Source: Dyadobacter arcticus
GTDB taxonomy: Bacteria; Bacteroidota; Bacteroidia; Cytophagales; Spirosomataceae
Direction of reading: 5' to 3'
Length of the DNA stretch: 64,000 nucleotides
Assembly (NCBI RefSeq): GCF_011762185.1
Contig: NZ_JAASQJ010000002.1
Location: 744,001 to 808,000, forward strand
Shown here piece after piece: positions 8,592 to 16,577 of the stretch. The number at the start of each line of letters is the position of its first letter. The stretch's first letter is position 1. The position numbers and the translations under genes are program-made. The notes beneath the pieces were generated by a model that had not been told where the DNA came from, did no database searches, and saw nothing but the letters and a program-made list of their open reading frames with translations.

Positions 8592-9638
8592 ATGCTTGAA
8601 CCGCAGGAACGTAAACGCTACAGCAGACAAATCCTTTTGCCCGAACTGGGGATTCGAGGACAGGAAATGCTGAAATTGGCAAAAGTTTTAGTAATTGGTG
8701 CGGGTGGTTTGGGTTGTCCGGTATTGCAGTATCTGGCCGCAGCCGGAGTTGGCACATTGGGAATTGTCGATGACGATGTAGTTGATATGACTAATCTGCA
8801 TAGACAGATTCTCTATTCTGCTGCTGACGTCGGCAAAAACAAAGCGCTCACGGCGGCAGAAAAAATCTCGGTTTTAAATCCCTTTGTCACGACAGCGACT
8901 TACCCTGTACGCCTGAGTGATTCCAATGCAGAAGAAATCATTAATGGTTATGACTTTGTCATCGATGGTTCGGACAACTTTCCGACACGGTATTTGATCA
9001 ACGATTTTTGTGTTAAATTGGGCAAATCGTTCGTTTTCGGTTCTATTTTAAGGTTTGAGGGTCAGGTGTCTGTTTTCAATTATAAAAATGGCCCAACCTA
9101 CCGTTGCCTTTTTCCCGACATTAGTGATGAAGACAATTGCGCAGAAGCAGGCGTGATCGGAATTTTACCAGGTTTGATAGGAAGTTATATGGCTAATGAA
9201 GCCATTAAACTGATCTGTGATATTGGAGAGCCTCTTTCAGGAAAATTATTGGTAATCAATTCCTTGACGAATTCATCATCCATTTTTCAGTTTTCGAGAT
9301 CCGCTTCATTTGATGCGGTTTCAAAGCAATCAATAAAGAATGAAGAGAAAGAACAGTCTCTCCTCCGTGAAATTTCCTGGGAAGAATTTGAAATGTTACA
9401 AAGTCAGCATCCTGATCAGGTTGAACTGATTGATGTTCGTGAATATTACGAGTTTGAAGCCGATAATTTTGGTGGCGTAAATATCCCTTTGTCTGATATT
9501 CCTGAAAATATTTCTTCGCTCCCAGCCAGCAAAACTATTATTTTCTATTGCCAAAGCGGAATTCGCAGTAAAAAAGCCGCTAAGTTGCTCATTGATAGCG
9601 GTTTCGAAGGGCAGAACTTCTGGGCCAAAAGCTGGTGA
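8592..9638 (+). CDS. HesA/MoeB/ThiF family adenylyltransferase with rhodanese domain
   Basis: A 348-residue protein. Residues about 8-240 form the E1-like ThiF domain: RYSRQI at the start, nucleotide loop GAGGLG, DDDVVDMTNLHRQ, the GSDNFPTRY segment and CAEAGVIG around the conserved adenylation-site Cys. Residues about 255-348 form a rhodanese domain with active-site loop YCQSGIRSKKA. Such fusions activate a small sulfur-carrier protein (MoaD or ThiS type) and supply sulfur. The Cys pairs that bind zinc in MoeB are mostly missing: TYRCLFP keeps one of the first pair and the second CxxC is not seen. No molybdopterin or thiamine gene is adjacent, so MoeB and ThiF roles are not separated. Confidence 0.88.
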   Translation: MLEPQERKRYSRQILLPELGIRGQEMLKLAKVLVIGAGGLGCPVLQYLAAAGVGTLGIVDDDVVDMTNLHRQILYSAADVGKNKALTAAEKISVLNPFVTTATYPVRLSDSNAEEIINGYDFVIDGSDNFPTRYLINDFCVKLGKSFVFGSILRFEGQVSVFNYKNGPTYRCLFPDISDEDNCAEAGVIGILPGLIGSYMANEAIKLICDIGEPLSGKLLVINSLTNSSSIFQFSRSASFDAVSKQSIKNEEKEQSLLREISWEEFEMLQSQHPDQVELIDVREYYEFEADNFGGVNIPLSDIPENISSLPASKTIIFYCQSGIRSKKAAKLLIDSGFEGQNFWAKSW

Positions 9639-9657
9639 TTTAACCAAAAAACCTTAA

Positions 9658-9688
9658 TTGGTTGAATTGATTCAAATCCTTAGTTTTG
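9658..9688 (+). promoter_or_regulatory. Predicted promoter of nuoA
   Basis: TTG (9658-9660), 20 bases, then TAGTTTTG (9681-9688) matches the Bacteroidota pattern TTG-N(17-23)-TAnnTTTG. The ATG of nuoA lies 19 bases after the -7 element. Confidence 0.55.
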
Positions 9689-9707
9689 CTGAAACAAGTT
9701 TTCCACT

Positions 9708-10175
9708 ATGCTTACCGATTTCGGCTATATTCTTCTTTTCATCATCGCAGGGCTGGCGCTTCTTGGCGTAGTTTTGACCGTTGCAAAATTTCTGCGCCCA
9801 AGTCATCCCAATGAAGAAAAGTTAACTACGTATGAATCCGGCGAGGATCCGATTGGCAATGCGAACATTCAATTTAATGTACGGTTTTACGTAGTTGCGC
9901 TGATTTTTGTTCTCTTCGAAGTCGAGCTTCTCTTTCTCTTTCCCTGCGCTGTTGTATTTGGCAACGAGGAGCTCATTTCACAGACCAATGGTGCTTGGGG
10001 ATGGTATGCAATGGCCGAAATGACCGTTTTTATCGGACTCCTCATTTTCGGGTTGGCTTATGCCTGGGGCAAAGGCTACCTTGAATGGGTATTACCAAAA
10101 CCTCAAATCCCGGAAGTAAACTCCCCGGTGCCTGCCAACTTGTATCAGAAGGTCAATGAAAGATATAAGAAATAG
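9708..10175 (+). CDS. nuoA: NADH-quinone oxidoreductase subunit A (membrane arm)
   Basis: A 155-residue membrane subunit of complex I. Three transmembrane helices are visible (about 5-28, 62-85, 98-120). The conserved loop YESGEDPIGNA and the acidic membrane helix RFYVVALIFVLFEVELLFLF carry the Glu and Asp residues typical of NuoA/ND3. It links the peripheral and membrane arms near the quinone site. In most genomes nuoA is directly followed by nuoB; here two unrelated genes intervene and nuoB lies 1.4 kb downstream. The remaining nuo genes (D to N) are outside the window. Confidence 0.93.
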   Translation: MLTDFGYILLFIIAGLALLGVVLTVAKFLRPSHPNEEKLTTYESGEDPIGNANIQFNVRFYVVALIFVLFEVELLFLFPCAVVFGNEELISQTNGAWGWYAMAEMTVFIGLLIFGLAYAWGKGYLEWVLPKPQIPEVNSPVPANLYQKVNERYKK

Positions 10176-10353
10176 GTGTCAACTGATTCGAATAAGGTTT
10201 TGCAAATCTGCTTTGTTCTGATGTGTCCTGCTAATAGGGCAATAGCCTCAGCTTATATCTTCATAACCCCTACTTATAATTTCTGAAACAGCTTGGCGCT
10301 GACGTAAAAAATATAGATTTTGCAAAAAATACCTCCCAAAAATCATACACTAC

Positions 10354-10701
10354 ATGAACATTTTTGCCAGTAACCTGCTCGCAAAGCGGGAAGAAAAACG
10401 TTACACACAAGCGTATATGGCCATGCAATGCGGAATGTCACAGCCAAATTACTCTGATATCGAAAGAGGCAAAACCAGTCCCTCGATAAGGCAGCTCAAA
10501 AGATTTGCGGAAGTGTTGGATGCATCGATTGACGAACTCATTTCTGAGCGCCCTGTTGGCTCCATTGACTTTGCAAACCCAGTCAATTCATTCAATAAGC
10601 AACATTTCACCGAGTCTGACAAGGATATCTATATCAAAATCCTGGAAAACCGACTAAGGGTATTGCTATTGGAAAAAGAGAGTCATAAACAACTCTCTTA
10701 A
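10354..10701 (+). CDS. XRE-family helix-turn-helix regulator
   Basis: A 115-residue protein. The first 65 residues form a Cro/C1-type HTH domain: LLAKREEKRYTQAYMAMQCG, SQPNYSDIERGKTSPS (recognition helix and following turn) and LKRFAEVLDASIDELI. The short C-terminal tail is helical and charged, with no recognisable ligand domain. It sits between nuoA and nuoB, and it converges on the next gene, with the last four bases (TTAA, 10698-10701) shared by both stop codons. Its targets are unknown. No toxin gene is adjacent, so an antitoxin role is not supported. Confidence 0.85.
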   Translation: MNIFASNLLAKREEKRYTQAYMAMQCGMSQPNYSDIERGKTSPSIRQLKRFAEVLDASIDELISERPVGSIDFANPVNSFNKQHFTESDKDIYIKILENRLRVLLLEKESHKQLS

Positions 10702-11441
10702 TGCATGCCTCCCCATTTCATCTTTCCAGGCTTTGGGAAAAAGACGGCCCCAACCTGAACATATACCTGATTAACTTTGAGATTACCCAGATCGCTTATT
10801 GTTACATTTTCACCCCTCCATTTTCGCTTGCCTAAAATCGGCTGATGATAGGCAACCTTGGCGCTCAGATAAACCATTTCGTTGAACTTTGGCATAAAAT
10901 TCATTTTATAGTCAACACCAACCCCACCGTGCACATTTATATTTCCTGTAAACAGTTTTACAGCCTGAAAAGCTGAAGGATTATTGACTAACTGAGCAAT
11001 CGTTGCCGAACCATTACTCTTGATATTCAGCCGGTAAAGCATTAAATCGACTCCTAATGGTATGGTCACATTCCAGCGTGACGTATTCACGAGTTTAGGA
11101 CCGCCGTCTGTTCCAATCCCGAATCCGCCCAGATAGGCCTTTTTCTCATCCTTATCAGTTGTGTAATTTGTGCTATTCATCAAAATAAGCCTACCCTCTG
11201 AAAACCATTTCTCCGATTCTGTCCTCTTGGCAAGTACAATTGATCCCATAAATGAGGTAAAGGGTTTTACCTGCAGGCGCGAGAGCTGTTCTCTGATCAC
11301 CTTGTTGTTGGGAAGCAATCCAAATTCCGCGTAAATAGCCATTCCGCTTTTGAAAATCCGAACGGTACTATCAGTTTGTGCCTGTGCAAATTCAGAAAAA
11401 GTAAAAAGCAGCAAGGCGCTAAAAAGTAATTTGTTTTTCAT
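10698..11441 (-). CDS. Predicted outer membrane beta-barrel protein, unknown function
   Basis: A 247-residue protein starting MKNKLLFSALLLF with a signal peptide ending AQAQ (about residue 21); upstream in-frame starts up to 11498 only add a polar stretch before the signal. The mature part alternates short hydrophobic and polar strands with Gly-rich turns (AYLGGFGIGTDGGP, INVHGGVGVDY), as in small outer membrane barrels. I do not recognise the family. It is read against the nuo direction and lies between nuoA and nuoB. Confidence 0.65.
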   Translation of the reverse strand: MKNKLLFSALLLFTFSEFAQAQTDSTVRIFKSGMAIYAEFGLLPNNKVIREQLSRLQVKPFTSFMGSIVLAKRTESEKWFSEGRLILMNSTNYTTDKDEKKAYLGGFGIGTDGGPKLVNTSRWNVTIPLGVDLMLYRLNIKSNGSATIAQLVNNPSAFQAVKLFTGNINVHGGVGVDYKMNFMPKFNEMVYLSAKVAYHQPILGKRKWRGENVTISDLGNLKVNQVYVQVGAVFFPKPGKMKWGGMH

Positions 11442-11575
11442 AAAGATGTGATTGTTGATATATGCTTTGTAACGTGGGCTGAAACGGTTTCTTGTCAAAT
11501 ATGGTTACTTTCGTAGAAGCCGGTATTCTTACGTAAGCAATATCCATACCAGTTCATATTTCGCCAATTGACCCC

Positions 11576-12100
11576 ATGAGTGAACGACCAAAAACCGGAG
11601 ACGGTGGAATCATCCTGACCAACGCAGAAGACCTCATGAATTGGGCGCGCCTCTCTTCGTTATGGCCTATGGGCTTCGGATTGGCCTGTTGCGCCATTGA
11701 AATGATGGCAACCTATGCATCCAATTATGATCTTGAACGATTTGGGATCCTGCCCCGGCCTTCCCCAAGGCAGTCGGATGTGATGATTGTTGCGGGAACG
11801 GTTACCTTTAAAATGGCTGACCGGATTCGCAGGTTATATGAGCAGATGCCCGAGCCCCGATTTGTGATTTCGATGGGTAGCTGCTCCAATTGCGGCGGTC
11901 CTTACTGGGAACATGGTTATCATGTTGTGAAAGGTGTTGACAGGATCATACCGGTAGATGTATACGTTCCGGGCTGCCCGCCCCGTCCGGAAGCATTGAT
12001 TGGTGGATTTATGAAGTTGCAGGAAAAGATCAGAAACAGTAATGCACCGGCACCTCAGCTATTCCTTGAAATGGAAGCCGCCGAAACCGTGGCCGTTTAA
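11576..12100 (+). CDS. nuoB: NADH-quinone oxidoreductase subunit B (N2 cluster)
   Basis: A 174-residue peripheral-arm subunit of complex I holding iron-sulfur cluster N2, the last electron carrier before quinone. The four ligand positions are visible: adjacent Cys38-Cys39 ([10 protein letters not shown]), Cys103 ([10 protein letters not shown]) and Cys134 ([10 protein letters not shown]). The conserved quinone-site region [17 protein letters not shown] is present. Length and motifs are normal. nuoC starts 15 bases downstream, so the two are cotranscribed. The gene is separated from nuoA by an HTH gene and an antiparallel gene. Confidence 0.97.
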   Translation: MSERPKTGDGGIILTNAEDLMNWARLSSLWPMGFGLACCAIEMMATYASNYDLERFGILPRPSPRQSDVMIVAGTVTFKMADRIRRLYEQMPEPRFVISMGSCSNCGGPYWEHGYHVVKGVDRIIPVDVYVPGCPPRPEALIGGFMKLQEKIRNSNAPAPQLFLEMEAAETVAV

Positions 12101-12115
12101 TCCCTATTTTGGCCT

Positions 12116-12649
12116 ATGAATTTTCAGGAAATAACCGGGTTGATCGTATCAAAGTTTCCCGATTTGTCCATCGACGCCGACATAAAAGGACCACAGCCCA
12201 TCCTTGTAGTGCCTGTGGAAAGCATTGCAGATATATGTCGGTTCTTATTTGAAGATGAAAGGCTGTATTTCGATTATCTCGCCTGCATTACAGCAATTGA
12301 TAATGGTGCAGGATTGGCAACTATGGAAGTTATTTATAATTTAACCTCTATCCCTTACAACCTCAATCTAACCATAAAAACGGTTTTTTCAAGAAATGTC
12401 CCTGGTGCGCCGCTGCCTTCCGTTCCAACTGTTTCACATATCTGGCGAACTGCCGACTGGCATGAGAGAGAAGCATTTGATCTGATGGGTATTCATTTTG
12501 AAGGTCATCCGGATTTGCGTCGCATTCTCCTGCCTGAGGATTGGGAAGGCCATCCATTACGTAAAGATTATGTCGTCCAGGATCGTTACCATGGAATTTA
12601 CGTCCGATATGAAGACGGTCAACTACCCGACACCTCGGACAGAGTATAA
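12116..12649 (+). CDS. nuoC: NADH-quinone oxidoreductase subunit C (30 kDa)
   Basis: A 177-residue subunit of the complex I peripheral arm. The family signature WHEREAFDLMGIHFEGHPDL, followed by RRILLPEDWEGHPLRKDY, is complete. It is a stand-alone NuoC, not the NuoCD fusion found in enterobacteria. It follows nuoB by 15 bases. nuoD, which usually comes next, is absent: an envelope protein gene begins after about 105 bases. The complex I genes are therefore dispersed in this genome. Confidence 0.95.
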   Translation: MNFQEITGLIVSKFPDLSIDADIKGPQPILVVPVESIADICRFLFEDERLYFDYLACITAIDNGAGLATMEVIYNLTSIPYNLNLTIKTVFSRNVPGAPLPSVPTVSHIWRTADWHEREAFDLMGIHFEGHPDLRRILLPEDWEGHPLRKDYVVQDRYHGIYVRYEDGQLPDTSDRV

Positions 12650-12754
12650 CGTAACGCTTAGCGGATCCGCCATTACGTGGAAATAAATAATACAAATTTG
12701 GTAGCATGAGAAAGGCTCGTTATTTTTCGTTATTAATTTTTAATAGCCACGTGC

Positions 12755-14467
12755 ATGCGCTTCATCTTCCTGACCGTTCTTTTTTCGGGTTTACTCTCCG
12801 CCTCTTTCGCTGCTACCGACTCGCTGATCATTAAGGGTCGCATACAAAACCTCAATGGCAGGCTTTACAGGCAGGCCTCTTTCATAAATTTCTCGAGAAA
12901 CAACATTCTCCAACCACAATCTGAGCTTAGTAAACAGGCTCCGCTTGAACCTGACGGAAGTTTCAGGGTTTCGTTACCTATTTTATTCCCACAAGAAGAG
13001 ATTTATCTGGATTACGGTGGTAAGGCGTTCGCTACATTTCTGGGATCGCCGGGGACTGTGGAAATCAGTTTCAATGGAGATTCAATTGGAAAGGCCAAAA
13101 AGCTTTTCTTTTTCGCCGGAGTGAATGCCGACGCCAACAATCAGTATCCGCTATATGTGGAGGCAGAAAACAAATTGGCTGAATCGGGTAAGACCATGCT
13201 GGCTGTGACGGTTACTTCTCCAAAAGATTTGCTTGGACCAAACTTCTTCAAAAATTTTTGGCAAAAAGGCACTACCGAAGCGAAGGCAGTGGTGAATGCA
13301 AGAGAACAACTCAGGTTATCTGCACTTCAGAATATTACGCAAAAGGCAATCCTTTCACCCGTTCTTTTTCAATGGATTAAGTCGGTTACGGATGAAGAAG
13401 GATTGCAGTTGTTGTACGAGCATGCGCTTGGAACCGATTATGTGGTATCCAAAGATTTATTGGACAGCCTGAAGAGATTGCAAGGCACGCCACTTACCGG
13501 ACAGCGTGTGATATGGGCGAACCGCTTTGGTAACTATGCTGACATTTTGGTTGAAAACCGTAAAATGTCAAATCCCAGTATGGTTAATTCCCTCCCCGTT
13601 AGACTAATGGCATCCCTGATCCGGAATAATGCGACGAACCTTTCCGCTGACGAACGCAGGCATCTTGAGCAAATCACTGAAAATGGATTAGCCGAAAAAA
13701 GTGAGCTGGACTTCCTTAATAAGCTCTTTGCAAAGAATGAAATGGTATTGAACCTGCTTTTTAATTACGAAAGAGAGAGCAGAATTTACAGTGACATTTT
13801 CGACAGTACTGCCACCGAATTTCTGAAAGTCCGGTACCTGGCCAAAAACCTTTACAAATTTACATATCCCGAGCAATTGCTACTGAGCAAGCACATACAA
13901 TCGAGGACGGCAACTGATCAATTTAAAAAGTCGCTTGACGAAATCGTGGCGCTGGAAGTACGTGATAGCGCCGATATTCGAAGACTGGTGGATTTCAGGG
14001 GACTCAAAACAGATCCTGTTGAAGCATTGCCTGGCTATTGGCTCGCCGCGTCCAACGACCGGGGGACCGCCTGGTTCGATCGCGTGCTGGAAGGCTATCG
14101 GGGCAAAACGGTTTATCTGGCGAAATGGAATATTGAAGATGGAAAAAGTCGTGACGAGCTCGACTTTATACCTTCTCTTCAGGCAAGCCTACCCGAAGAC
14201 ATTGTTTTTATGTATATCCACTTACCAAATGAAGGAGCCGGTACATCCGAAACACTTTTAAAACAATACATTGTCCGGCATAAATTAAAAGGGGTCCATT
14301 TACTCATGAACAACGATCAGATGATGGACTTGCTATTCAGGCTTAACCCATTGGACGCCGCCACTTTCTCCTTGATCAGGCCCAATGGAAAATTTGCATT
14401 AAAAAAAGCCTCACCACCCAGCGAACGCGAAAAGACCATCCAGGCGATATTGCAGGCTGGGAAGTAA
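12755..14467 (+). CDS. Exported protein with a degenerate thioredoxin-like C-terminus
   Basis: A 570-residue protein with a signal peptide (cut after about ASFA, residue 19). The N-terminal part (about 22-120) has the DUF4369-like beta pattern of Bacteroidota thiol-disulfide proteins (IIKGRIQNLNGR). The middle is helical, and residues about 440-565 resemble a thioredoxin-fold domain (YRGKTVYLAKWNIEDGKS, then RPNGKFALKKASPPS). The CxxC redox pair expected after the first strand is replaced, so it cannot act as a normal disulfide reductase. It may be a structural or binding protein of the envelope. The assignment to the TlpA-like group is an inference from layout. Confidence 0.6.
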   Translation: MRFIFLTVLFSGLLSASFAATDSLIIKGRIQNLNGRLYRQASFINFSRNNILQPQSELSKQAPLEPDGSFRVSLPILFPQEEIYLDYGGKAFATFLGSPGTVEISFNGDSIGKAKKLFFFAGVNADANNQYPLYVEAENKLAESGKTMLAVTVTSPKDLLGPNFFKNFWQKGTTEAKAVVNAREQLRLSALQNITQKAILSPVLFQWIKSVTDEEGLQLLYEHALGTDYVVSKDLLDSLKRLQGTPLTGQRVIWANRFGNYADILVENRKMSNPSMVNSLPVRLMASLIRNNATNLSADERRHLEQITENGLAEKSELDFLNKLFAKNEMVLNLLFNYERESRIYSDIFDSTATEFLKVRYLAKNLYKFTYPEQLLLSKHIQSRTATDQFKKSLDEIVALEVRDSADIRRLVDFRGLKTDPVEALPGYWLAASNDRGTAWFDRVLEGYRGKTVYLAKWNIEDGKSRDELDFIPSLQASLPEDIVFMYIHLPNEGAGTSETLLKQYIVRHKLKGVHLLMNNDQMMDLLFRLNPLDAATFSLIRPNGKFALKKASPPSEREKTIQAILQAGK

Positions 14468-14495
14468 GCTATATCTGACAATCCTTCCTTTACGT

Positions 14496-14503
14496 TAAGT
14501 TTG
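14496..14503 (+). promoter_or_regulatory. Predicted -7 element for the BamA/TamA-like gene
   Basis: TAAGTTTG fits TAnnTTTG and lies 25 bases before the ATG at 14529. No well-spaced -33 TTG is visible. Confidence 0.35.
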
Positions 14504-14528
14504 TTGGTTTGGAATTTTGAGTAGCCCG

Positions 14529-16367
14529 ATGTGTAGATATTTATTGCTGTTGATGTTGGTTTCCGGTCTCGCTTCGGCTCAAAATCCCGACAGCATGGCC
14601 GTTTACAGCCGTGACAGCATTAGATATACCAACCTGAAAGCCAGGATGTCGAAAACCAAATTTTCGCGGGCAGTTTACCGACTGCTATTTCGGGATGTTT
14701 ATAATAAGGGTAAGGTTACTGAGGTCAAGGAAATTGAAACCAATCCTTTTACGCCTTACGAGGGAATGGTCATCCGCAAAATATATATCCGACAACTCGA
14801 CATTTTAGGTGAATCCGTTTACGATACCACCAGAAAAGGCAAAAGGCTCGAAAGGTTTTTAAGTAAAAGTGTACATACTAATACCCGGGAAGGCATCATT
14901 CGAAAATCATTGCTGCGATTCTCCGAAGGAGATGATATTCAGGCCCAGGTATTAAAAGACAATGAACGTTTACTAAGGTCGAATAAGACTATTGTGGATG
15001 CGCGTATCATTGTAATTCCCCGCAAAGATGTAACCTGGATGGCTGATGTGATCGTGTTGATACAAGACGCCTGGTCATTGAATTTCGGCGCCGGTTTCAG
15101 CTCCTTCAAAAAATTTAATGCGAAAATCGAGGACATTAACGTCCGAGGGACGACACATTCCCAGCTTACTGCTGTCCGCTGGGATGCGAAGGATTCGATT
15201 AGAAAATTCCAGTTCCGTACCATTTACACCGTGCCTTACATTGGCAAAACATTCATCACAGGCCAGGCAAACTTTATTCTTGAAAGGGATATTAAAGAAC
15301 AATCCATCCGATTTTATCGACGATTTTTAACCAATGAGACAAAATACGCTGGCGCGTTTGATGCAGGACATACGACATTGCTACAAAATAAGCGGAGGAT
15401 AGATAGTACCGATGTGTCCGTCCCGCTTTTTCCCACTGAGTTTAAATATTACGATATCTGGCTTGGGCGATCATTTAAATATCCATTCAAGAATAGCAGG
15501 CTAAGCCAGAATTCCCGCCTCGTAGTGGCGCTCCGACACAACAAGTACCGCTTTGACGACAGGCCGCTGGTTACGGCAGATCTAAACAAAATATATTGGA
15601 ACCGGAGCGCTACGCTCATCAGTCTCGGCTATTCCAACCGTAACTACAAACGTGACGTTCTGATTTACGGATTTGGCCGCACAGAGGACGTTCCGATTGG
15701 CAGCCTTTTTGCGCTGACCCTTGGGCAGGAGCATACCGAATTTGGTGGACGCGGTTACAGCGGAGTACAATACGCAATTGGCAAATATCTCCCTCATAAT
15801 CTGGGCTATATGTATGCAATTGCCAACACAGGTACTTATTTTAAGAATAGCAAAGCACAACAGGGTGTTATCAATGGCCAGCTTAATTACATCAGCAATC
15901 TGATCCCTTTCCGTTATAGCTTTTTCCGGCAATTCCTGACTTTCCGATATACCCACGGGATCCGGCGTGATCCATTGGATTACCTGAACATCAGCGGGGA
16001 TCAGGGAATAAGAGGTATCAACAACGAACAGCTGATAGGCACCAAAAGGTTGACCCTAGGAACTGAAACTGTATTTTTCTCCGATAAAAGCTTATTGGGT
16101 TTCCGTATTGCCTATTTCGTTTTTGCCGATTTGGGCTTGGTTAATGGAGTGTCTTCCCTTTGGAGCGGCCCTCTTTATCAGGGTTATGGACTTGGTTTGA
16201 GGCTTAGAAATGAAAATCTTACTTTCAATACTTTGCAGTTAAGAGTAGGTTATTATCCAAACATTCCTGCCAATTCGTCGCCCTGGCGGTTCGGTGTCGA
16301 TGGTAACGTGCCGCTTAGGCTTCGGGACTTCGATATTTCAGCCCCATCCATTGTACCACTTCAATAA
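14529..16367 (+). CDS. BamA/TamA family outer membrane protein
   Basis: A 612-residue protein with a signal peptide ending LASAQ. Residues about 65-190 look like POTRA modules (MVIRKIYIRQLDILGESVYD; RFSEGDDIQAQVLKDNERLL). The remainder is a predicted 16-strand-type barrel with GDQGIRGINNEQLIGTKR, matching the RGY/F-type motif of the surface-antigen (Omp85) family, in the position of the conserved inward loop. Omp85 proteins insert barrels into the outer membrane or secrete partners. Essential BamA is normally longer with five POTRAs, so this is a paralogue of unknown client. ATG 14529 gives the best signal peptide; TTG 14517 is an alternative. Confidence 0.82.
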   Translation: MCRYLLLLMLVSGLASAQNPDSMAVYSRDSIRYTNLKARMSKTKFSRAVYRLLFRDVYNKGKVTEVKEIETNPFTPYEGMVIRKIYIRQLDILGESVYDTTRKGKRLERFLSKSVHTNTREGIIRKSLLRFSEGDDIQAQVLKDNERLLRSNKTIVDARIIVIPRKDVTWMADVIVLIQDAWSLNFGAGFSSFKKFNAKIEDINVRGTTHSQLTAVRWDAKDSIRKFQFRTIYTVPYIGKTFITGQANFILERDIKEQSIRFYRRFLTNETKYAGAFDAGHTTLLQNKRRIDSTDVSVPLFPTEFKYYDIWLGRSFKYPFKNSRLSQNSRLVVALRHNKYRFDDRPLVTADLNKIYWNRSATLISLGYSNRNYKRDVLIYGFGRTEDVPIGSLFALTLGQEHTEFGGRGYSGVQYAIGKYLPHNLGYMYAIANTGTYFKNSKAQQGVINGQLNYISNLIPFRYSFFRQFLTFRYTHGIRRDPLDYLNISGDQGIRGINNEQLIGTKRLTLGTETVFFSDKSLLGFRIAYFVFADLGLVNGVSSLWSGPLYQGYGLGLRLRNENLTFNTLQLRVGYYPNIPANSSPWRFGVDGNVPLRLRDFDISAPSIVPLQ

Positions 16368-16475
16368 CTGCACTTCCGGGACTGCGCTACTCATCGTTTT
16401 CAATATGTAATCGCTGTAATTCTAATATTTTGAAGTTTTTCAACTAACCGATCCCTCTTTCTCGGATATGTGAAT

Positions 16476-16483
16476 TAACTTTG
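16476..16483 (+). promoter_or_regulatory. Predicted -7 element for carB
   Basis: TAACTTTG, an exact match to TAnnTTTG, lies 94 bases before the carB GTG. The same octamer occurs upstream of five other genes in this window. No clear -33 element is seen. Confidence 0.4.
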
Positions 16484-16577
16484 TGGAATTTTTGGACGTA
16501 CCCCTGCTCACAAATAACAGGCAGCCCCAAAAGTTGTTATAGTTTTTCCTTCATATCTACACAAAATACCATTTACT

